DNA of 11,477 nt, taken from the NCBI GenBank assembly GCA_902470835.1, contig CABRHR010000063.1:1-11477 (forward strand), read 5' to 3'. Of the stretch, positions 6,812 through 11,477 are shown piece by piece. Made by a program: the position numbers and the translations under genes. Each line of letters opens with the position of its first letter. Within the stretch, counting starts at the first letter, position 1. This stretch comes from an uncultured Collinsella sp. GTDB lineage: Bacteria; Actinomycetota; Coriobacteriia; Coriobacteriales; Coriobacteriaceae. The notes under the pieces were generated by a model. The model ran no database searches, was not told the origin of the DNA, and saw only the letters and a program-made list of their open reading frames with translations.

Positions 6812-7761
6812 GCATCGCCCCATTTGCGAGCGCGCGGGTCAAAAGCGCCGTAGGCAAGGTCGACGGCCAGATTGATCACCGAATTCAACAAGGCGATGAC
6901 CAGCAGCACACCCTGAATCACCGGATAGTCGCGACGCTCGATAGAGCTCGTGACTAGCTGGCCCAAACCAGGGATGTTAAAAATGGCCTCAGTCACCACG
7001 GCGCCCGTAATCAGGGCGCCAAAAGAATAGCCGACCGAGGTGAGAATCGGCAGTGCTGCGTTGCGCAGGGCATGGGCCAGCACCACGCGAACCTCGGAGA
7101 CGCCCTTGGCACGCGCCGTCTTGACGCAGTCGAGCTGCATGGCCTCGATAACGCTCGAACGGGTCATGCGCATGAGCAGGGCCGCCTGCACGCATCCAAG
7201 CGATATGGCCGGCAACGCAAGATAACGTAAATGGCTGAACCAACCCTTCGATAGCGGCGCATAGCCGGCCACCGGGAACACACGCAACGTGACGGCAAAC
7301 AGCCACATAAGCATGAGCGCCATCAAAAAGCCGGGTATCGCCACGCCCAAAAGAGCAACGACACGCAAGACCGCGTCGGTGCGCGACCCATGTTTGAGGG
7401 CAGCGACGACGCCGCAGGGCAGTGCAATCAACAGCGCGATGAGCTGTGCCAGAAGCGCGAGCGATAGCGTGGGGCCAAAGTGCTCGGCGATCGCCTGCGT
7501 GACGGGCTGGCGCATAAAATACGAATCGCCTAGGTCGCCGGTAAGCACGCCGCCCATCCACTCAACGTAGCGCTGCGGCAGCGGCTCGTTGAGCCCCAGG
7601 CTATCGTTGACGCGCTCGATCTGGTCGGCCGAAGCCTCCATGCCGAGCATCGAAGAGGCCGGGTCACCCGGTGTGAGATAGATAATCAAAAACACGACGA
7701 CCGAGATGATGAGCATCACCGGAACCATCGCGCCTATACGTTTGAGCGTGTACTTCAACAT
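6808..7761 (-). CDS. ABC importer permease, DppB/OppB type
   Basis: Inner-membrane permease of 317 residues. It starts MLKYTLKRIG with a first membrane segment at about 10-30 ending in YLTPGDP, a family hallmark. A periplasm-side-type stretch with LGLNEPLPQRYVEWM follows, then five further hydrophobic segments. The EAA loop lies around 206-240 (TARAKGVSEVRVVLAHALRN). The end FDPRARKWG is typical of DppB. ATG 7761 has only a distant ribosome site (AGAGGGG about 15 nt upstream), so initiation may be weak. It is separated from the binding-protein gene by 88 nt containing a strong hairpin, and overlaps the next permease. Confidence 0.95.
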   Translation of the reverse strand: MLKYTLKRIGAMVPVMLIISVVVFLIIYLTPGDPASSMLGMEASADQIERVNDSLGLNEPLPQRYVEWMGGVLTGDLGDSYFMRQPVTQAIAEHFGPTLSLALLAQLIALLIALPCGVVAALKHGSRTDAVLRVVALLGVAIPGFLMALMLMWLFAVTLRVFPVAGYAPLSKGWFSHLRYLALPAISLGCVQAALLMRMTRSSVIEAMQLDCVKTARAKGVSEVRVVLAHALRNAALPILTSVGYSFGALITGAVVTEAIFNIPGLGQLVTSSIERRDYPVIQGVLLVIALLNSVINLAVDLAYGAFDPRARKWGDA

Positions 7762-7795
7762 GCGAGGCGTCTATTTCCCCTCTGAACGTGGACAG

Positions 7796-7839
7796 GGCGT
7801 GGCGGCCACAGGGGACCAGACCCCTCCAGCCGCCACGCC
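7796..7839 (-). terminator. Strong intercistronic hairpin after the binding-protein gene
   Basis: A perfect 11-bp inverted repeat, GGCGTGGCGGC (7796-7806) with GCCGCCACGCC (7829-7839), encloses a second stem GGGG (7811-7814) / CCCC (7821-7824). No T-run follows on the minus strand. It is thus more likely a 3'-end stabiliser or partial attenuator that keeps binding-protein mRNA above permease mRNA than a full terminator. Such hairpins between binding-protein and permease genes are common. Confidence 0.6.
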
Positions 7840-7849
7840 ATCTATTGCA

Positions 7850-9460
7850 TTACTCCGGACGCTTGGCGTTCCAGATGATGGCGCCGTCGAGCACCTCGAC
7901 GTCCTCGACGTCTGTCTGGGTGCCCGTGATGGAAGCGTAGTGGCAAAGCGGCTCGATGACGGCGATCTCATAGAGACGCTCCTGAGCCTCGGCCCACTTC
8001 TTGGCCGCGGCGTCGGTGTCCTTGGCGGTGCGGGTCTCGGCCACGAGCTTGAGCGCCTTCTCGTCGGACAGGCCATAGAAGGCCTTAGAGACCGAGAGGG
8101 ACTGGGCCGGGATGGGCTTGTAGTTGGTGGAGGCCACAAAGAGGTCCCACTGCTCGGGCTTGCTGGAGCGGATGTCCATAAAGGTAGCAAACTCGTAGCT
8201 GTCGACCTCGGCGGTGAAGCCGGCCTTCTCGAGCTGCTCCTGCAGCGCGACGGTGGCGTTGTACATATCCTTGTAGTCGGGGGTGGTCAGCAGCTTGACC
8301 GTCTCACCGGCATAGGAGGTCTTGGCCAGGGCCTTCTTGGCGGCCTTGGCGTCGGCCTGGTTAAAGTACTTCTTGCCCGCGTCGGTCGCCCACTGAGTGT
8401 TCTCGGGGTTGCCAAGGTTGGGATCGATGTTGAAGAGCTCCTTCTCGCCATAGGCGGCAAGAGCGGCCGCCTCGCAGTCGATAGCCATGAGTGCGCACTT
8501 GCGGATCTCCTCGTCGGCGAAGACGCCCTCGTTCATGTTGAGGAAGGCGGTCAGAACGCCGGCGTTATGGGTGTAGAGCTTAACGTCGTCGTTGCCGTCG
8601 AAGTCGTGGTAGTTCTCGGTGGGGATCTCGCCAGCGACATCGTACTCGCCGGTCTCAAACCCGCTCACGCGCGTGGAGGCCTCAGTCACGAACTGATAGT
8701 AGATGTCCTTGGTGGGCGCGGAGACCTTGCCGGTGTAGCCCGAAGCCTTGCCGTGGGCGGCGACATAGTCCTCGTAGCGGGTAAGATGGACGTACTGGTC
8801 CTGCTTCCACTCCACAAACTTGTAGGCACCGGTACCCACGTACTCGGTCACGCCGGTATCGCCCGCGGCCTCGATGACCTCGGAGGGGAAAATACCCGGA
8901 TACTGGGAGTGGTTGCCCAGGATGATCAGAAAGTCGATGGCGGGCTCGGTCAGCGTGCAGGTGACCTCGTGGTCGCCCGAGGCGGCGAAGGTGGCACCGG
9001 GCAGCAGGCTCGCGGCGCGGTCGTTGACGGTGAGCCAGCGGTTCATCGAGGCCACGACGTCCTCGGAGCCAAACTCCTTGCCGTTGTGGAAGGTGACGCC
9101 CTCGCGCAGCTTGATGGTGTAGGTCAGGCCGTCGTCGGAGACCTCATAGCCCTTAGCCAGCACGGGCTGGGGCTCGTAGTCGCTATCGAGGCCAAAAAGC
9201 GGCTCGACGACGTTGCAGATGATGTCCATGGTCACAAGCGACGACGTGGTGTGCGGATCGAGTCCGTCCGGGCTCGCCGGGAGCGCGATCTGCAGCTCGT
9301 CGCGATACTCCACATCCTGGCCGGAGGCAGCGGCGCTACCGCTCTCGGCGCCCGAACCGCCGCAGCCGGTGAGGCCGAGGCCCGCCATGACGCACAGGGC
9401 AGCGGAGCCGGTCAGAAAACCGCGACGGGAGACGCCCGCCTTGAAAAGGTCGTTGTTCAT
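7850..9460 (-). CDS. ABC importer substrate-binding lipoprotein (SBP family 5, DppA/OppA-like)
   Basis: Extracellular, membrane-anchored receptor for the importer; 536 residues, normal for the family. The N terminus has a twin-arginine motif SRRGFL (11-16), a hydrophobic stretch, and a lipobox LTGC with C33 as the lipidated cysteine, then a Gly/Ser linker. It is therefore probably exported folded by the Tat route and then lipidated. The mature part shows the family-5 opening LQIALPASPDGLDPHTT, VEPLFGLDSDYEPQPVLA and LTYTIKLREGVTFHNGKEF. Family members bind peptides, nickel complexes, haem, glutathione and others, and the ligand cannot be read from sequence. ATG 9460 is chosen because AAAGGAA lies about 7 nt upstream; the extra upstream residues of the open frame have no support. 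It is followed by an 88-nt gap with a hairpin, then the permeases. Confidence 0.95.
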   Translation of the reverse strand: MNNDLFKAGVSRRGFLTGSAALCVMAGLGLTGCGGSGAESGSAAASGQDVEYRDELQIALPASPDGLDPHTTSSLVTMDIICNVVEPLFGLDSDYEPQPVLAKGYEVSDDGLTYTIKLREGVTFHNGKEFGSEDVVASMNRWLTVNDRAASLLPGATFAASGDHEVTCTLTEPAIDFLIILGNHSQYPGIFPSEVIEAAGDTGVTEYVGTGAYKFVEWKQDQYVHLTRYEDYVAAHGKASGYTGKVSAPTKDIYYQFVTEASTRVSGFETGEYDVAGEIPTENYHDFDGNDDVKLYTHNAGVLTAFLNMNEGVFADEEIRKCALMAIDCEAAALAAYGEKELFNIDPNLGNPENTQWATDAGKKYFNQADAKAAKKALAKTSYAGETVKLLTTPDYKDMYNATVALQEQLEKAGFTAEVDSYEFATFMDIRSSKPEQWDLFVASTNYKPIPAQSLSVSKAFYGLSDEKALKLVAETRTAKDTDAAAKKWAEAQERLYEIAVIEPLCHYASITGTQTDVEDVEVLDGAIIWNAKRPE

Positions 9461-9495
9461 TGAGTTCCTTTCGTGTCTGAACAAACGGACAGAAT

Positions 9496-9528
9496 CTGCC
9501 GGGACGGCGGAAATCCCCGCCCCGGCAG
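9496..9528 (-). terminator. Putative terminator/attenuator hairpin before the binding-protein gene
   Basis: CTGCCGGG (9496-9503) pairs with CCCGGCAG (9521-9528), with further partial GC pairing inside. On the minus strand it is followed by ATTCTGTCCGTTTGTT, only moderately T-rich. It lies 36-68 nt before the start of the binding-protein gene. It may end the upstream reductase transcript or act as a leader attenuator. I see no convincing promoter between it and the gene. Confidence 0.45.
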
Positions 9529-9644
9529 CTATGCGAGGCCAATCGGCGCCCTGCGGTGCATCCGGACACTGACCGGCATGGCAACAGAGAAATCCCTATC
9601 GCGTGGATAGGAACATCCGGCGGTACAGCTTGGCGCAGGTGCGG

Positions 9645-10928
9645 CTAAATCGTCTCGAGGAAGGCCTCGATGCGGGTCTGGAGCTGACCGGCATCCTCGC
9701 CAGCGTAGTCGGTCGTGATGTGCATAAACGGAATGCCCGCCTCCTCGGCGGCCTTCTCCACGGCAAACGACTCCATCTCGTAGAGCGTGCAGAACTGCAA
9801 GGCCACGTCGACGATACCGTCGACATGCAGGTCCTTGGCCATCTGGACAATGTCCTTCATACGCTGGTCGTTGGGCGTAAAGACGGCGCAGTTGATCTTA
9901 AAGTAGCGCTCGGCGATGGCGTCGAGCATCTCGTCGACCGTCTCGCCGGACTCGTCGACCAAATCCTTGTAGTAGCGCGAGCCCGTGCAGGACTCCTCGC
10001 CTACCACAACGCCGCCGGCCTTCTCAATGAGGTTGAACAGCTTCCAGTTGGGCACGGCCATGGGCGTGCCGGTGTACAGGATGCGCTTGGTCCCCTTGGG
10101 CGCCACGCCCTCGCCGGCTTCAACGCGCTGCTCGCACTCGGCGGCCATGTCGTTGATGGCGCCGGTCAAGCGCGGCGTGTCGTCCATAAAGGCGGCCTGA
10201 ACGGTCAGCAGGCTGTCGAGACCGCTGATGGGCGCTGGGTCGGCAGCGCGCGTGGCAGCGAGGCGCTGCAGGGCGCGACGCTTCTCATTGACGGCGTGGA
10301 TAGCGGCCTTCAGACGCTCAGGCGTAATCTTGACGCCGCACTCTTCCTCGATCTTAGCGGCGAGCTTTTTGACCTCGGCCTTCCAGGTCACGAGCGTCGA
10401 CTCGTCGTGTACGTTGGGAATATCCATGACGTACATGTTCTTTTGCGTGGCAAAAAACTCATAAGCCTTCTTCTTGCCATCGCAGGTGTTCTCGCCCACC
10501 ACCAGGTCACTCGACTCAATGTAGGGGCAAACCTCGCCCAACTTAAAGCCGGCAAAGCTCTTGATAAGCGGGCAGGTATTGCGCGGCAGGTGCTCCTCGA
10601 CCTTATCGGTTGCCCAATCGGCACCCGAGCACAGACCCACGGGGATACCGTCGCAGGCAAGTACAATCTCCTCGGGAACGTACACGCAGAACGAACCGAC
10701 GATCTTGGTGGCCTCGCCAGCCTCCTTCTTGTCGAGCATCTCCTTAATACGGCCACTGTGGATGTTGGTGGCCACAAAGTCCAGGTAGGACGTGGACTTG
10801 GGGCGATTGTTCTGCGTCAGGAACATATCGCCGTACATCTGGCCCACGGCGCCCAGCAGCATGTCGTGGTCGGCAAGATTCATGCCGAGGCTCTCCCACA
10901 TCGGATGGAAATCAAATTCTTCAGCCAT
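9645..10928 (-). CDS. Second 2-hydroxyacyl-CoA dehydratase / double-cubane reductase-family protein (diverged paralogue)
   Basis: 427 residues, same family as the YjiM-like gene at 2967-4130 but longer by a charged N-terminal extension of about 40 residues that ends in FLTQNNRPKSTSYLDF. Shared motifs: FCVYVP (C81), NTCPLIKSFAGF (C119), EVCPY (C134), ENTCDGKKKAYE (C149), EESCTGSRY (C314), INCAVFTPND (C347) and LQFCTLY (C380). A notable change is YTGTPM at 285-290: T288 replaces the cysteine present in the paralogue's ITGCP, so the iron-sulfur site or substrate pocket may differ. ATG 10928 follows AGAGGGG, the same style of ribosome site as the paralogue. It has no activase of its own nearby; the one at 2048-2812 is the likely partner. 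It heads the gene block, upstream of the importer. Substrate unknown. Confidence 0.9.
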   Translation of the reverse strand: MAEEFDFHPMWESLGMNLADHDMLLGAVGQMYGDMFLTQNNRPKSTSYLDFVATNIHSGRIKEMLDKKEAGEATKIVGSFCVYVPEEIVLACDGIPVGLCSGADWATDKVEEHLPRNTCPLIKSFAGFKLGEVCPYIESSDLVVGENTCDGKKKAYEFFATQKNMYVMDIPNVHDESTLVTWKAEVKKLAAKIEEECGVKITPERLKAAIHAVNEKRRALQRLAATRAADPAPISGLDSLLTVQAAFMDDTPRLTGAINDMAAECEQRVEAGEGVAPKGTKRILYTGTPMAVPNWKLFNLIEKAGGVVVGEESCTGSRYYKDLVDESGETVDEMLDAIAERYFKINCAVFTPNDQRMKDIVQMAKDLHVDGIVDVALQFCTLYEMESFAVEKAAEEAGIPFMHITTDYAGEDAGQLQTRIEAFLETI

Positions 10929-10974
10929 GACGGTTCCCCTCTCGAACCAAAAAACGGATAACAGCGGTATCGAT

Positions 10975-11004
10975 GCACGACGGGCGGCGATTGCCCGGCC
11001 GTGC
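10975..11004 (-). promoter_or_regulatory. Leader hairpin upstream of the first reductase gene
   Basis: GCACG (10975-10979) pairs with CGTGC (11000-11004) and CGGGC (10981-10985) with GCCCG (10993-10997), a 10-bp stem with one small internal loop and a 7-nt loop. On the minus strand a run of six Ts (10954-10949) follows about 20 nt later. That is too far for a classic terminator but compatible with an attenuator or a structured leader. It ends 47 nt before the start codon. Confidence 0.4.
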
Positions 11005-11177
11005 TCAAACCCGGAATTTTGGGGAACCTGCTTTGCGGTTGACTATTTAGTTGTGCGTCGTCTCTCCCGGAGCCGTGAACATACCTGCTCATATGCGACT
11101 CCGAGCCATATATAGGGCACGCGCGGCAACGCGGCGAATGTATGTCGTTTGTGGCATGTGCGCACCCTCCCTTACAA

Positions 11178-11225
11178 GTTGAGGTCAACTATATCAACGG
11201 TCATCGACCATGCGAACACCGTTGA
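11178..11225. promoter_or_regulatory. Inverted-repeat cluster, possible operator
   Basis: GTTGA-GG-TCAAC (11178-11189) is an inverted repeat. The adjacent TCAACGGT (11194-11201) is perfectly inverted as ACCGTTGA (11218-11225), giving four TCAAC/GTTGA half-sites in 48 bp. A further GTTGAC lies at 11038-11043. Such spacing suits a dimeric regulator, or a hairpin in the leader RNA. The regulator is not in this window. Confidence 0.4.
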
Positions 11226-11265
11226 CATTCGTACGACAGCGTCGTGTGCCGTCGTTTAATAAATT

Positions 11266-11293
11266 ATTATCTTGATTGATAAGAGTTTGTCAT
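11266..11293 (-). promoter_or_regulatory. Candidate sigma-70-type promoter for the gene block
   Basis: On the minus strand, ATGACA (11293-11288; 5 of 6 to TTGACA), a 16-nt spacer and GATAAT (11271-11266; 5 of 6 to TATAAT) lie in the most AT-rich part of the intergenic region. It is the best match I could find upstream of the first reductase gene. Confidence 0.45.
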
Positions 11294-11359
11294 CCCTCAT
11301 TTGGCGAACGGCAAAAACAAATCCACCGAGGCTTATATCCCCGACAGCATTACCCGACG

Positions 11360-11461
11360 CTATCGACAAACCAAATGGATCCTGCTGGCATCAAAATGCA
11401 TGCGCAGCGTCTCGCCTGCTTCCGGCAGCTCGTCGACAGGCATGCCCACCTTGTTGACCTT
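11360..11461 (-). pseudogene. Possible C-terminal fragment of an ABC ATPase (TOBE domain)
   Basis: A 33-residue frame ending in TAG (11362-11360) contains VGMPVDELPEAGETLRMHFD followed by ASRIHLV. This resembles the end of the TOBE domain of sugar, polyamine or molybdate importer ATPases, where a phrase like LRxxFDxxRxHLF closes the protein. In the same frame a TAG lies at 11464-11462, only 13 nt from the window end. The gene may therefore be broken, or the edge sequence may carry an error. The family match is from memory of typical endings and is uncertain. Confidence 0.4.
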
Positions 11462-11477
11462 CTACTGCAGACGCGTG

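Larger units (their letters stand above)
10929..11359. other. Non-coding upstream region of the gene block
   Basis: About 430 nt without a convincing gene. Short open frames here lack ribosome sites and resemble nothing known to me. It holds a candidate minus-strand promoter near its right end, a cluster of TCAAC/GTTGA half-sites, and a stable hairpin with a later T-run close to the first reductase gene. If the promoter is used, the 5' leader would be about 330 nt, long enough for regulation. I recognise no known riboswitch. Confidence 0.6.

Noticed and set aside
7706..9463. 585-codon open frame on the plus strand
   Set aside because: It lies opposite the binding-protein gene, which has a signal peptide, lipobox and family motifs. 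The plus-strand product is a low-complexity L/V/G mirror.
9595..9611. Hairpin CCTATC-gcgtg-GATAGG as terminator of the first reductase gene
   Set aside because: The stem is only 6 bp and AT-containing, with a weak T-rich tail on the minus strand. The GC-rich hairpin at 9496-9528 is a better candidate.
9603..10961. 452-codon open frame on the plus strand
   Set aside because: It is antisense to the well-supported reductase gene and rich in H/L/V/G/D repeats typical of a mirrored GC-rich gene. No family motif or ribosome site supports it.
10880..11188. 102-codon minus-strand frame upstream of the first reductase
   Set aside because: It overlaps the reductase start, has no ribosome site and no recognisable motif; it probably lies in the leader region.
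11222..11227. Perfect TTGACA on the plus strand as a -35 box
   Set aside because: No -10-like hexamer lies 16-18 nt downstream and no plus-strand gene follows. The GTTGA there is part of an inverted repeat.

Overview
The window reads as one end of a contig from a GC-rich, strictly anaerobic, Gram-positive bacterium. The coding style, the oxygen-sensitive enzyme families and the intergenic hairpins suggest a gut Coriobacteriia (Collinsella/Olsenella type). This is inference, because no rRNA or other marker gene is present. Bases 1-47 are not genomic. They are Illumina Nextera library sequence (P5 tail, i5 index, read-1 adapter and mosaic end), so the true sequence starts at 48 and the gene there (selD) is cut by the contig end.

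All eight complete genes, plus the truncated selD, lie on the minus strand and read from high to low coordinates. In transcription order: (a) a possible C-terminal scrap of a TOBE-domain ABC ATPase at the far right edge; (b) an upstream region of about 430 nt with a candidate promoter, clustered TCAAC/GTTGA half-sites and a leader hairpin; (c) a first 2-hydroxyacyl-CoA dehydratase / double-cubane-cluster reductase homologue (10928-9645); (d) a complete DppABCDF/OppABCDF-type importer made of a Tat-signal lipoprotein binding protein, two permeases and two ATPases (9460-4207); (e) a second, YjiM-like double-cubane reductase (4130-2967); (f) a long inverted-repeat element; (g) the matching ATP-dependent [4Fe-4S] activase (2812-2048); (h) a family-4-type glycosyltransferase (2033-804); (i) selD (822-48, truncated).

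A plausible reading is a reductive module. The importer brings in a small substrate, and the two reductases, energised by the shared activase, reduce it or a derivative at very low potential. The substrate cannot be told from sequence. The glycosyltransferase and selD overlap and are probably translationally coupled. selD makes selenophosphate and is itself a selenoprotein: an in-frame UGA at 774-772 falls exactly at the catalytic Cys17 position of E. coli SelD, and a candidate bacterial SECIS hairpin follows it. The organism should therefore have the full selenocysteine machinery elsewhere.

The most interesting possibility is that the reductase, activase, glycosyltransferase and SelD form one selenium-linked pathway, for example a selenosugar or a selenium-dependent cofactor or substrate. 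This rests on gene context only.
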